This document shows, in pieces, positions 21,745-33,286 of a stretch of 64,000 nt of DNA. The DNA comes from Grifola frondosa. Taxonomy: Eukaryota > Basidiomycota > Agaricomycetes > Polyporales > Grifolaceae. Both the position numbers and the translations under genes were made by a program. The DNA lies in contig LUGG01000005.1 in NCBI GenBank assembly GCA_001683735.1, forward strand, positions 1,178,001 through 1,242,000, in the 5' to 3' direction. The stretch's first letter is position 1; each line of letters opens with the position of its first letter. A model generated the notes under the pieces. That model saw nothing but the letters and a program-made list of their open reading frames with translations. It was not told the DNA's origin and did no database searches.

Positions 21745-22580
21745 TTATCTCAGGTATGTGCTCGTAGAGCTCAGGCCTGACAGATTTTACTATCCAAGTG
21801 CTGCCTAATACGTTTTGTGTATACTCCGATCTTCTGAAAATACTGTTGACTGCTGCTGTTCCAACTTGTTACAAAATCAATTCATTCCACGTCGCCTTAT
21901 TCGCCTAAAAAGCTGAGCAGTTTTACAATTTCACTCAAATTTCACTATGAGACCGGATTGGCTTGCCAGTAGGAGGATTAGCGTGCAGAATATGAAGGAT
22001 ACCATGTTCCGTTGGCACACTGAGATAGCGGTACATACATCCTTTGCCACTTGTGGATCGATCCAAAACCGGTCAATAATAACGACCATCTCCTCGAGAC
22101 GTGGAATGCCTCCGCCTGCGAGGCAGCATTGATGCAATTCAGGTAGCCTTGAACCGTCTGGGAGGCGGTACAGAATACTTGAGCGCGTGCATTGACAATG
22201 CAAGTTAATGCAAGGCGATGTAAGATGCGTTGTGGCGTTGATTTGTTGCAAGAGACTCGAGATGAGAGTGTGTTTCTCTGACCGCTGCCGGTCTCTCAGC
22301 TTGACAAGTTTAGAGGTAAAATCGACAGCATAATCCGACGATAGCGTATACATAGCTATAGTCTGCAGCGCAGCATAGCGCAGTTGAGATCGATCCAGGT
22401 CATTACCGTTGATCGCCCAAGTACTATAGCGGTGTGCAAAAAAGCCTTAGAAGGCTTCCGGCAGACTAGGAAATCCTGAAGGGAAATGGAAAGACATGCT
22501 GATGTTGACAGTATACTGAATGTTTCGATGTTCATTATAAATTATTAGCAAGCTGCAGCAACTTTGAGATTTGAACGCTG
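21745..22580. repeat. Composite repeat: kinase 3' tail plus unknown gene fragment, copy B
   Basis: 21745-22200 matches 25738-26167, including the last codons and 3' flank of the FunK1 gene (here WNYLR instead of WDYLR). 22195-22580 matches 21240-21630. The minus strand holds an open frame (21931-22353) with GGGIPRLEEMVVIIDRFW, of unknown family. The segment looks like the remnant of a second FunK1 locus. Confidence 0.7.
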
Positions 22581-23350
22581 AAAAATAATCAATTCCCATG
22601 ATCAGTTCCCATCGCTGTTACCTGTACTAGGATCCATCCGGCGCCGCGGCCATCATCACGGACGCAGTGCAGAATTGACATGTGACACACTTTCGACCGT
22701 ATAGCAAAGGGAAAAATTGCGCTCGATCTTCTTCCTGTGCAGGCCTCATTGGTTCCTTGCAAATACATTTTCTCTTCCAGCTGCCCGGGAACAAGATTAT
22801 ACAATTGAACGGATAGTACAGCAGTGTTTGGGAAGCACTGGTGGGGGTACCGAATTTCGCGAGCTCAAAGAACTCTTGAACTACAGCGGGGTCGAAGAAA
22901 CAGATGTACCATTGTCGTAGCATGGATATATGATGTGTGTTCACGAAGCTAATTAATTTTGTACGAATTTCAAGTCATTCACAGTGCTGGCCACAGGCAG
23001 GGGAAATCTACCTTGATATGGGGGCCATAACTTGCAAGTCATTGGGCCCGTTAATGACTTGCTGCAGCTTGTCGAGTTGGCAGCAAGTTTCTGGCTTACT
23101 TATACATCACACCGGCTTTGCTTGCCGCAACACTACTATATGTACATTGTAAGACTTAAGTACTGATGTTCACACGCGTCGCTAACATCACGTGACCGCG
23201 ATAATGTCCAACTTAGTCCACACTCCAGACCAAGCTCTCCAACGTGCTCCAACATATTCTAACCGGCAGTTAGCAGGTTTGCTAACCAGTGCGTATCATA
23301 ACTTAGCTGAAGTGGCTTCTGCCTCTCGCTTATGATTCTGTTCGAAGACG
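22581..23350. other. Intergenic before FunK1; no supported gene
   Basis: A minus frame at 22627-22944 is open for about 100 codons but has no motif. The rest is A/T-rich promoter-like sequence. Confidence 0.4.
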
Positions 23351-25768
23351 ATGCCGCCACCCTCTACCCCTGCACGCCGACCGTTAGGAAATGCCGCTAC
23401 GGACTATCCTATTGTTGACAGCCCATACTCCAGAAATTCTGTCCATATCCCTAGTTCTGGTCTTCGCCGACAGTCTGAGCTCGAGAGCATCATTGCCGAA
23501 GAGCTTCGGGATGCGACCTTCGAAGGGAGCAACGTCCAGAATATTTTCTTTCCTGACGTTCCGGCGCAGTTGGTCAACGACATCTTCGATATCCTTGCGC
23601 GAAATTCGGAAAATATCTCACCTTCCAATTGGCCACGTACAAGGACGGAGGCTACATTCTATGGCCCCGTTGCGCAGCTTCTCAATGATATTATCAGTCG
23701 CGCGGAATCGCTCATGCCGGCCGCTCATTCATTCTACAAAGGTCTTCGTTTTCATGCTTTCAACAGAACTGTCCGAGAGATTGCGCCTGGCTCCAAAGCG
23801 CCTCTGAAACCAGACCTCGTAGGTTCTCGTACTTCAATCGCAGATGTCAAGCCATCATGGAAAGACATTGACTTCGCCGTGGAAGTAAAGGATAACTGGG
23901 GAGACATGGTGGCACAGGCTGGGACATATGTTCTAAATCAGAACATTTTCGTACCGAATCGGCTGTTCACTCTGGCGATCCTCTTCAATCACAACACAAG
24001 CGAATTCAGGTTCGCATTTTACCAGCCTAGCGGAGTCGTCTCTACGCCGCGACTCGCATTGAAGACGCGGGAGGGTTCGCGCGCCATTATAAGCGCGATC
24101 GCCGGGATGATATTGTGGGAAGACGCTGCTGCGGCAGGGTTCGACGCCTCCTACGATGGGAAGCATTTTGCCTTACCTTCCAAACCTGAAGACAGGCTAG
24201 TACTCCAAACAATCAATTGCCTGTGCCTCCGCAACTCGATCTTGGGTCGAAATACCGGGGTCTACGTCGTTACTCCACAGATATCCGTGGAGCAGGATAG
24301 AACTACAAAGCAGAGTCCTGATGTGGATGCGGAGGCGACGCACAATCTCCCCTCCCACTTGACGAAAAACTTGCCCTTGCCGTCTGTCCGCGCGGCTCGA
24401 CGGAGTCCCAGAATTAAGGAAAAAGGCGAACGTATACTGCGATCCGATCCTTTTCCCCGCCGAAAGGCAAAGTTCACGAACATCCCGGAAGAAGTAAAGC
24501 CCGTTAACCCCATGCGGGGCGAGCTTCTCCGCGCACAGCCCTTACCGCCATCGTGGAAAGCTGATCGTCCGCTTCCTCCAGAGACCCTGCTCAAAAAATC
24601 GTGGCCGTTGTGCTCCCGCGCCAATATGGAGGGGACAATGTTTGAAGCAGTCCATGGTCAATTCGGGCTCCCTGAGTTGGTGCAATGGTACAATGTCGAA
24701 AGTTTAGATGGAAAGCACGATTTCAACTCCACCGAGTATTTGGAAAAGATCGAGAACCGTGTCGGGTGGGGTATAACCACGGACGGTAACGCCAAGCCGG
24801 AGATTCGAAGGCACGTGCGAGCGTTGTTCTCAACGGTGGGCAAGAACATAAGCACAGCCGAGGGACCTCGCCAGCTCGTGACCGCTCTTGCGCACGCCAT
24901 GCTCGGTCAGTGCTTATCGTCTATGTATGACATTGCGAAAGCTGAAGCGTGTGATAGGACATGCAAACCTATTCTTTGGCGGGTATTTGCATCGGGACGT
25001 CAGCAGTGGCAACATTGTCATACCTCCAGAGCCTCAAACGCAGGACACACAACAATTAAACGAACAGTAGGTGGCTGGGAATTTTGCGTACTACAAAAGT
25101 TGATTGTAATCTCGCTCAGATTCCCAGGTCTTCTTGCAGAGGGAACGAAATGTGAAGGCATGCTTATCGATGGAGATCAAGCCATCCAATGGTCGGATAT
25201 TGGTCGTGACATAGCCTCTCACCGATCGGTAGGAAACTAATTTGATTAATGTCGTCATCGCTGAAAGATATCCCAGGGTACTCTTCCTTTCGTGTCCTTA
25301 CGGCTACTGGATGAATGGACAGTGGACCAGTTCCCGGTGCCGACTGCGATCGATGACCTTGAGTCGTGGATTTGGATCCTCATTTATGTTGTTTTCCAAG
25401 TTCTCGAAGATCGGAAGATATTGTTAACTAGCGGTGAAAAAAAATGGTTAGGAGGATTGTCAAGCGTTGACTTTGATGGTATGATAGGTGCAAAATCCTC
25501 TATTCAACGCAGCCTCCAAGAATCGCATAGTTTGCCTCGGACGCACCCGCATTTCCTTCCACTCATCTCCCTGCTGCGGAATTGGACGCAAATCGCATCC
25601 CAGGCTAGGGTTGTAGTTTCGGACGACTTTGAGGTGCCGATGAACAAGCAAGACGAGTACATGATGTTCGTTCAGAAGACGTACAAGCAGTACCTCGAGG
25701 CTGCGCTGCATGTCCACTTTCCGACAGAAACCAGTTGGGATTATCTCAGGTATGCCCTCAATCGTTGA
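23351..25768 (+). CDS. FunK1-type fungal protein kinase
   Basis: FunK1 kinases are a family expanded in mushroom-forming fungi; substrates are unknown. Exons 23351-24905, 24958-25066, 25120-25228 and 25277-25768 join without frame damage to about 740 residues. The N-terminal half contains the family block DFAVEVKDNWGDMVAQAGTY. The catalytic loop is GYLHRDVSSGN (HRD and Asn kept), the metal-binding segment reads MLIDGDQAI (the usual aromatic between the aspartates is Gly), and GTLPFVSLRLL stands where the activation-loop/APE region lies. A glycine-rich ATP loop is not evident, as often in this family. Its 3' end and flank are repeated at 21745-22200. Confidence 0.88.
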
Positions 25769-26167
25769 GGTGTAATCAGACCTGACAGATTCTATCCCAG
25801 TGCTGCCTAATACGTTTTGTGTATACCTCGATCTTCTGAAAATATCGTAACTTCTGTTCCAACTTATTCACCTGAAATGCTGAGAAGAGTTACAATCTCA
25901 CTATGAGACCGAATTGGTTTGTCAATGGGAGGATTAGTGAGCAGAATGTGAAGGATGCCGCGCTCCGTTGGCACACTGAGATAGCGGTACATACTTCCTT
26001 CGCCACTTGTGGATCGAGTCAATAATAACGACCATCTCCTCGAGATGTGGAATGCCTCCCGCCGCGAGGCAGCATTGATACAGTTCAAGTAGCCTTGAAC
26101 GGTCTGGGAGTCGCGACAAAATACTTGAGCGCGTGCATTAACAATGCAAGTTAATGCAAGGCGATGT
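25738..26167. repeat. Direct repeat, copy C (FunK1 3' end and flank)
   Basis: Matches 21745-22200 in the same orientation at roughly 80-90 percent by eye, covering the last FunK1 codons and about 400 bp of downstream sequence. Confidence 0.75.
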
Positions 26168-26602
26168 TAACGTCAATCAGGAACGTCTGAATATCAAGCA
26201 GTGGGGATGTATTCGGATACTGCAACGTACTGGCTCTAGTAGTGATAGCTCAAACGGAATACATACACAAAAAGGCTGACCTGCCATAAGCTCTGTTAAA
26301 GTAATGGTCAGAAGTGGCGTTGCCCCAACGCATTCAGCCCTGAAGACGCAGGACCACGCATTCTAGAGACATCAGTAACACGAACCGTTTGGCGTTGAGG
26401 CATCGGTGGGGTCCCGTTTCTGATATTCAAGCTTCAGCTTCATGCCGTTTCCATCTCCGTCATTTCTATGGGCGAGAGACGCGACAGGGCTCGGGATTGA
26501 ATAAGAATCGACCTCAAACGTCGAGGCGATGGCAAAATGGGCTATGAGATTCGTTCAATTTAGCATATGTCTTATTTATGGGGCACTTACAGGGGTGGAG
26601 TG
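26168..26602. other. No supported gene
   Basis: Nothing recognisable between the repeat and the next gene's stop codon. Confidence 0.4.
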
Positions 26603-27410
26603 TCAATGACTGGACCAGATTGGAAAACACTCCGGACGTGAGCGCTGCGAAAGAAGGATGTTGTACGCGAGCACAACTCCCTCCTGCACGTAACATGCAC
26701 TATAACCTCATGATTAGACTATGATCTGACACAGCAAACAAGTTCACCTACCTCTTTGAACAATTGAATTTCGTAAGCGGAATCGTTGTAAATCGGGGTG
26801 AAGATATTGAATTGTATTTTTTCCTTCGAAATTATGAGATTGAGGAGACCACATAGATTGAAAATAGAATCGACATACCTTGTTCAGAGAATCAGCTAAT
26901 TCGAACCAATCCAACACGCGTTCAACGTTTCCAGATCCTATGCGGGGCCCATGAGTATGCGCGCGCCACAGAATGATATATCGGACATGTTCCACAACGT
27001 CATCGTTGAAACTTTTGACGACGATAGGCTGTCTTTGGAGAGCCTAACTCGAGCCGTGAGTGCATGTCAGGCTATGTGAAGACACTCTACTTACCATCAA
27101 CGCGGAAGTCAGACCGCGTCTGACGGAATAATCAGCACTAGCCGGGTCACCTCTTTCAAGGCCGAAGTTCTTGGTGACATGTTGGAACTAGGGATATGAT
27201 ATTAGTTAGTCATTGCTGGCACGAAATATTGCAACTATGTGTGCCCACGAAAACACGTTGTGTAGAATATTGCGTGGGGAGATACTTTTCAATTTCTGTT
27301 CGATAGAGCCCAGCGAGAGACGGTCCGGTTGGATTTGCACCGGGCTCCTCCCTCAAGTGAAGGATCGTTACTTGGACGATGGTTTTCTTTGGGTCCCTGG
27401 TCGCTGACAT
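26603..27410 (-). CDS. Conserved-looking protein of unknown function, multi-exon
   Basis: The ATG at 27410 opens MSATRDPKKTIVQVTILHL; splicing with a clear CTAAC branch point leads to HVTKNFGLERGDPASADYS and RRGLTSALM, then QRQPIVVKSFNDDVVEHVRY, ILWRAHTHGPRIGSGNVERV, LDWFELADSLNKV, QFNIFTPIYNDSAYEIQLFK and finally GVVLAYNILLSQRSRPECFP ending WSSH and TGA at 26603-26605. Five to six exons with good GT-AG borders and no obligatory frame break support a real gene. I cannot name a domain. There is no signal peptide or membrane segment, so it is probably soluble and intracellular. Confidence 0.65.
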
Positions 27411-28091
27411 GGTTAGGAAGGAAGAAGGAGGTCAACAGTAATCCCCAAGACTCCGCGGCTTTTATAACATGCAGAACCAGGCACAACCTCTACCCTAGAG
27501 AACAAAGGAGCCAGGAGCCACTTGTGGCTACGGACACTAGGCTGCCTTGAGATCAACGCGTGTCGTATATTACCGCGGATGAACATTGAAGATATCAAGA
27601 TTTCTGATCTGAAGCAGTCCTATGTCGTGTCTGACTACCTTAGACCGCGACAGAAATCAATGGATTTTCGGATATCGGGATTTGGTCATCAGGGTGGCAC
27701 GAAGCAACTGAGCAACCAGTGAACCAAAGACTTCGTACCTTCCGTACCGTGTAGAAGTATACGCAAACTCTCTCGCCTGTAATGCCACCCCAATGGAGGT
27801 GAGAAATTTTGACGATTCTAAATAAGATACAAGTACAAGGTCGGTCGTCTCGTCTCCGTGGGTGAAAAACGCGTCGAGTCACATAGGGTCACGCTTGAAG
27901 GTGACACACAGGGTGGAAGCTGACGCGTCTCCCTGCAATTCTTAACAAAAATATTGAAGTAGCGGGTTGACGTTGATAAATAGCACAGTGATCCACGGGC
28001 ATCTCACACTATCGCTGACACGAGACGGATATATACAAAGAGTTAACCAGTGCTAGACTTCAAGGAAGATACTTACTAATCACCCATTGAA
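27411..28091. other. Intergenic, no supported gene
   Basis: Short frames on both strands without motifs; promoter side of the gene at 26603-27410 and 3' side of Cdc20-like copy 2. Confidence 0.45.
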
Positions 28092-29887
28092 TCACCGGAT
28101 GACGCCAAAGTTAAGTAGACTAGAGTGTCTTCTCATCGTCTCCTTCTCTCTTCCCCACACATCCCAGAATTTGAGCTTCATCTCCTCCGGCACGGCGAGT
28201 ACAATGCGCAGCCCGTTCGGGCTCAACACGCTCCCAGCAATATTCTTTTCCGCTGCAGCGATCGTCGAAACACGCCGCATGAACGGGTACGAATGTACTA
28301 ATACCGAATTCGCGATTTTTGACCGCACCACATCATCTGTTGGTCCAGATGACAAGCCGTCCAAAGCGAGCATGTGGGCGTGCGTGTTGGTCCATGGAGT
28401 GGACTTGCCTGGCCCGTGCGTGCTGAGAAGCTCTTTGCAGTGGGCTGAAAAATGCAACGAAGTGACCTGGGCATCCAGTTGCAGACGATCGGGATAGTTG
28501 GACTTTGATCGCGACATCGAGGACTCTTGGACGTTCCAGAGGCGGATTGTGCCGGAGCCGTCGGGTGCTGAGTCTCCACTGGCAAGCATCTTTGTCTGCC
28601 ACGGACACCACGCCAATGCCTAACATCCAATATTAGCAGTGCATAGCGCCTTCATTCGTGTTACTTACGTGTACGACGCCGACGTGTTGCATCTTCCGAC
28701 GTCTTTGGACCATCTCCCCGACATCTAGTGGAGTGTTCTGGCGCGCGTCCCAGACAAGCACCAGTCCGCTCGCGTCGCCGCTAGCCATCAACTTCCCGTC
28801 CCCGTTCCACGCGACGCTGGAGATCCGTGCCTGATGACGAGTCACCTTCTTCGTCTGCTCCTTCATCTTCGCCGTTTCCTTGATACGCGTGTCGAAGTGT
28901 CTAATCGAGCCACGCTCGCCTCCAACAGTAAGCGTCGGCCCGTTCCACTGCATTGCCGTCGCGCCCTTGACCGTCCAGCTAGCGGTCAATTTCTTCGCAG
29001 AAATATCCCACAATTGAATGTGACCCTTCGCCGTGCACAGCGCCACGACGTTCGGCTGCTCACGTCCCCCACACTGCAGCAGTCTGACATTGCCATGGTT
29101 CGCGGACACCTTGCAAAGCTGGCCGACGCCCTCGCTCGCAGCTAGGTTCTTGTAATGGACACGTTTGCCTCGCGTGAACACGACGAGGTCATGGAGGGAC
29201 CAGCTCACGGGCCACACGCCATTCGTCGCGTCTGCATTGGCCACTGAGAAATCTATGGTCTGCTTTCCGGGGCGCATGTGGCGGTGTGCCGAAGTCTCCG
29301 GATACGTTATCTTCGTTAATGCATCTACTTCCCTCAAACAGCCGATGGTTTCACTGCGAGCCAAGTTCGGATGACCTCGCACTGTTGGTTTGGGGAGTGG
29401 TGGTGGCATTGCTCGGTGCATCAGTTCCGGGGGTGGCGCCAATCCCGAAAGTCGCTTGGCAAACACAGTCGTTGGGAACCCATAGGAAAGTTGTGGGCGC
29501 GGCGGCGGCGGCGCTGATGATTGACTAGCCTGTTCGGGAGCAGGCGGCTCTGGAACAAACTGCAGAATCACGTGGGATGTCAGGATTTAATCATTCCTGA
29601 GGATTATGTGGCACTCACTGTCGTGTCGGTGGCCGTGGTGGGAATAGGCCCCGGAATCACCCTCTCTGGTGCTGTTAGAGAAAACGAATCGTCGGGCTCA
29701 GAAGATAATGAATATCTCCGGCGTCGTTTGTAGTCGAAACCCTCATCCTCCTCTGCTCGTCCTCGTTTCCGACCATCGACACCGGAAATGCTAGTATGCG
29801 AACGCAAAGTGAGGCACAAACACTTAGAATACAATAGGCTACTCACCTGTCAAAGGTCCCCAATTGAGGGATTCGATATGGCGGCAT
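28092..29887 (-). CDS. Cdc20/Cdh1-family WD40 protein, copy 2 (inverted)
   Basis: Exons 29847-29887, 29619-29790, 28669-29559 and 28092-28619 join in frame. The N-terminus has a basic cluster (KRRRRYSLSSEPDDSF) and ERVIPGPIP, which resembles a weak C-box (consensus DR[FY]IPxR). A Pro-rich linker (SSAPPPPRPQLSYGF) leads into the WD40 propeller, which is almost identical to copy 1 at 16.9-18.1 kb, and the protein ends GVIR with the Ile-Arg APC/C-binding tail. The 49-nt intron before the last exon differs from that of copy 1 at one base only. All frames are intact. Expected role: APC/C co-activator or a specialised, for example meiotic, variant. Confidence 0.9.
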
Positions 29888-30920
29888 CGTGCTTTGCTCT
29901 CGCTGAGTAGGGTGGTGAAGGTCAAGAAGGATGTGGCGCCGAGTGGAGTTAGATAGAAACAAAGCACGAGGCGGTACACTTCAGACTTACATAAAGTGGC
30001 CGGTGACTCCCGCTTTGTTGAAGCACCGGACGAAATCGCACCGATGACAACGAACTCCAGTCCGGCTTGGATGCCCAGTCAGCAGACTGAATGTACATTT
30101 CCTCCCTCCCTGGTTTATGTCAACGGTGCATCAGACCCCTCACGGACTACAGTAAATTTGTGGACAATATAGATGCCGTGGTGGGAGGCGAGCTGACCTT
30201 CTTCTGATGAAGAATCAAAACCGCATAGTAATGCAAATCTATTTCGTGGTACGCCCATTTCGAATTTTACGGCTAGTATGGCATCGTATTTGGGTACCAA
30301 TCTTGACGGCAGTAGAAATGCTTTATTAGCTGCTCAGTTTATGTTCGGACGGCGTTCAGCTGGCTTTTTGACGTTGTGTCTGTAGCACGATGAAATAATT
30401 TCGTTTCCAACTTGGGAAAGAAGTCTCATAATACCTGCTATCCGCGGGCACTAATTTTCCGATAGTCAGCTAATGATGATCAATGATCCCTTGTACCTTC
30501 GCAGTTCAATAAGATACAAATCATTAGCTGATATGAAGGCTACGGGCACTCTAGCCATAAAAGGACCTACGGCAACAGGAGCACCGCCCGTCTGTACGTT
30601 CCAGACTGTGATCGCGCCAAAAAACGTATTAGCGAGACCTCCTTCATAGGAAAACAAGCGGCTTACCTTGCAATCTAGTGAGGATGACATCCTGCGTACT
30701 TCATCTTCTTGGGGTTCGTACATGCTTGCTTCGAACACCAGTCTGAATATAACACGTCAGTATGTACAGCAGAAGATATGTTCACTATTGCTATCAACAA
30801 ATGCTATAGCGGCATCGCCCCGAGAGCATGATATGAAAAGGCCCAGGATATTGCTAGAACTAACGTGCCGAAAAAGCATCTCAAATTCAACTCACCTGAG
30901 ATAAGTATAATGAACCAATG
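29888..30920. other. Intergenic; weak WD40-like frame at 30466-30738 (minus)
   Basis: A 90-codon minus frame contains GAITVWNVQTGGAPVAVG, which looks like a single WD40 blade, but no second blade or splice context was found. Probably chance or a relic. Confidence 0.25.
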
Positions 30921-31610
30921 TCATCTCCGTTTCTTTTTCCTTGACGTTTTCTTGTCGCCAATCTGCTCCTGCGCCCCGCCTTTTCCGGCGTCACGCGGGC
31001 CAATGAATCCAGCAGACTGCAGGCTTCCTTCGCAACTGTCGAAATACAAACGCCAACGGTCTGAACCGAGGTTGACACCGCCATGCCATCGGAAAACGAT
31101 GAGCACAACGTCTTCGCATCGGGCCAATTGTAGAAGGCGTTCGAGACGTTCGCCCGCACCCGACTCTCCCCCATTAGATGAACCACCGGGAACATATCCG
31201 GTACCATGTATGCGACTTTGGGAGAGACGCCACGCATACATGGCGTGAGTTGCACTTTCTGTGCGAGGCTCAGAGACTGCAATGTGGGTTCTCAGGCGTG
31301 ATACGAAGCCGCTTGCGGATTTAGCATCGAGAGCAAGCTGGGATGCGGAATCAGGGAGTATTCGTGCGGCGAATGCTTTGAACGTAGACTTCAGAAGAGT
31401 AATCTCTGAAGAGGCTGAGATTGATGTCCAAGCAGGCTCAGGCAGTGGTTTGGAAGCGGGGTTTGCATAGCAGCGGCGTCGAAAACTTGTTTCCCAACCT
31501 AATCGATGTCGAAACACCGGGGTTCCAGCACTAGAGAGCAGGCGTTTCGCACAAACCACCACTGACTTTGTCGAAGATTTGAAAACGTACGCACAGGTAC
31601 TCGAAGACAT
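30921..31610 (-). CDS. IMPACT/YigZ-family (UPF0029) protein
   Basis: The family includes yeast Yih1 and mammalian IMPACT, which bind Gcn1 and dampen Gcn2 signalling. The intact single-exon frame of 229 codons carries the family blocks KSTFKAFAARI, THAMYAWRL, GGESGAGERLERLLQLA and DVVLIVFRWHGGVNLGSDRW, and ends in a Lys/Arg-rich tail. The N-terminal 60 residues are Ser/Arg-rich with few acidic residues (CAKRLLSSAGTPVFRHRLGW) and show no RWD domain, unlike Yih1/IMPACT; they could be a mitochondrial presequence. Function in this fungus is therefore less certain than the family assignment. Confidence 0.75.
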   Translation of the reverse strand: MSSSTCAYVFKSSTKSVVVCAKRLLSSAGTPVFRHRLGWETSFRRRCYANPASKPLPEPAWTSISASSEITLLKSTFKAFAARILPDSASQLALDAKSASGFVSRLRTHIAVSEPRTESATHAMYAWRLSQSRIHGTGYVPGGSSNGGESGAGERLERLLQLARCEDVVLIVFRWHGGVNLGSDRWRLYFDSCEGSLQSAGFIGPRDAGKGGAQEQIGDKKTSRKKKRR

Positions 31611-31966
31611 GCAGGCGGCTTAAGCGCGCAATGCGGGCGCTCAGTAGGCGCTCAGCTGCATCTACCATAACCTCACTTTCTACATGAACAAGCCAATATA
31701 CCTTAGCTCCGATGCGACGACATGTCGATAGAGAAAAATGTATGGACTAACAGCGATGAACGAAATCATCTAATGGATCGCTCACACTGAGTCGCCTTGA
31801 GTATTTGGCAAAATTTACCTCAAATTGGCAGTCGTTGTCTTTCGACAGAGAACAGAAAAGGGCTCGAAGAACTGTCTGCGTGAGGCTCGACCACCATCAT
31901 CTAAATATTGTCTTTTGTAAACACAATAGATGATAAAATGCCACTTCTGACTCAACTCCGACAGGT

Positions 31967-31990
31967 CTTGAAGCTTGAAGCTTGAAGCTT
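31967..31990. repeat. Heptamer tandem repeat CTTGAAG x3.4
   Basis: Three perfect CTTGAAG units followed by a partial unit, in the intergenic space upstream of the IMPACT-family gene. Confidence 0.85.
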
Positions 31991-32050
31991 ACAGAATCCG
32001 CGCAGATTTCTTAATTCTTTACCAAAGTTCGACTCTTCATGTACAGACAA

Positions 32051-33286
32051 TCAACCATCAAGTCGATGAGCGGTTCCGTATTGTGTGGAAGGATCGCCAG
32101 GATCACTGGAAGACCCTTCCGCTGAGCCATCCCTTTCGCCACTAAGTCTGCCTGATGAAGCTCCTCCTTTCTCGCGAAGCATCCTTATGGATGCCAGGTA
32201 GTCGGCGGATGCTAGTCGCTCCCTCGTATGGACCCAGCACTCATATGCCACGCTGAGGATATGACGGTATTTCGATGAAGACAACAGTCTGAGTGCATCC
32301 TGTAAATTCACGAGGTGGGTCTCACAGTTTCGGCCATCCGGCAAGGTAACGTTTCGTTCGACAACCTGCACGGAGTAAGAGACTATGAACACGGCACTTT
32401 GGGCTAGATCAAGAAATAACTTACAGCATTGTTCGAGATTTCTCCGACGTACCAGAAGGAGAGATATTCCACTTTGCCCCGCTTGCTGGCGCCTTTTTTG
32501 TGTGAATCGCAGGCCATCGTTGTCACGAAGATTGGTTCAGTTGAGGGAAGGTCAACGTGTCGGTGAGATGATCCGGGAGGACTGGATGCATTATTCTTCG
32601 TGAACAATGGAAGAAACTGCACGCGAAATCCAGACTGTATGATGCTTGTGAGTGGCGTATTCACTGCAACCAAACAACCGATGCGCGTTGCGCAGACGCA
32701 GCGCTCCAACAACCACGACCTTAGCATATATGAAGGAGGAACGCAAACAGTTGCTGAGACATCCGTTATAACCTTTCTGTGGCGCTCGCGTGACATAGCG
32801 TTTCGAAATCGACCAACGTACCTCTTCATAAGCCTGTCGCAACGCGGTCTGCTCGAGAGTCTCCCCGACATCCTTCCTTCCCTTGGGTAAAAACCAGATA
32901 TATCGAGGTTCCTTCGGGTTAAAATCGTGCTCGGGTACGCGTAACAATACCACCTTCCCCGTGGATGGCTGGATAATGACCATGCCTGCACCGAGCTGAA
33001 AATCGGAGGCATACCATACACTGTCATTGATTTCCCTTGTTGAGTAGTTTGAGGCCCTTAATGACTGTAGCGGTGAATGCGAGAGAGGGTATTGTGGCGC
33101 AGCCGACATCGACACCCGCCGTATACCTGCAGCGCGGTGGCCCATAGTTTGAGCAGGACCCCCGGTATGAGTACTTGCGACAGGGTGCGCGACTCTGTGG
33201 CTATGCGTTCCACTTGTGTTTTGGGTACGGCTCATAGTGGGTCGAGTCCAGTGAGGGAGTCCGAAAGCAGAACGAAAGCTGTCCAT
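32051..33286 (-). CDS. Nudix hydrolase with long N-terminal extension
   Basis: Nudix enzymes hydrolyse nucleoside diphosphates linked to another moiety. Exons 32822-33286, 32425-32634 and 32051-32382. After a roughly 90-residue low-complexity leader come GAGMVIIQPSTGKVVLLRV, RYIWFLPKGRKDVGETLEQ and TALRQAYEE, then SGFRVQFLPLFT: together the Nudix box GX5EX7R(E to Q)AYEEXGF, with the first Glu of the REUXEE core replaced by Gln. A 187-nt intron splits the box right after EE. The last junction (donor at 32424) is one base short of phase, as if a G were missing. Next to no neighbour it resembles, so the substrate is unknown. Confidence 0.85.

Noticed and set aside
28092..29887. Cdc20-like copy 2 as a retrocopy of copy 1
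   Set aside because: Introns are kept, and the intron before the last exon differs at only one base, so the copying was at DNA level.
30466..30738. WD40 protein gene
   Set aside because: Only one blade-like segment and no supporting exons; kept as a note in the intergenic entry.
30887..31282. 131-codon frame overlapping the IMPACT-family gene
   Set aside because: Alternate frame of the same DNA; the 229-codon frame contains all family blocks and a Lys-rich end.
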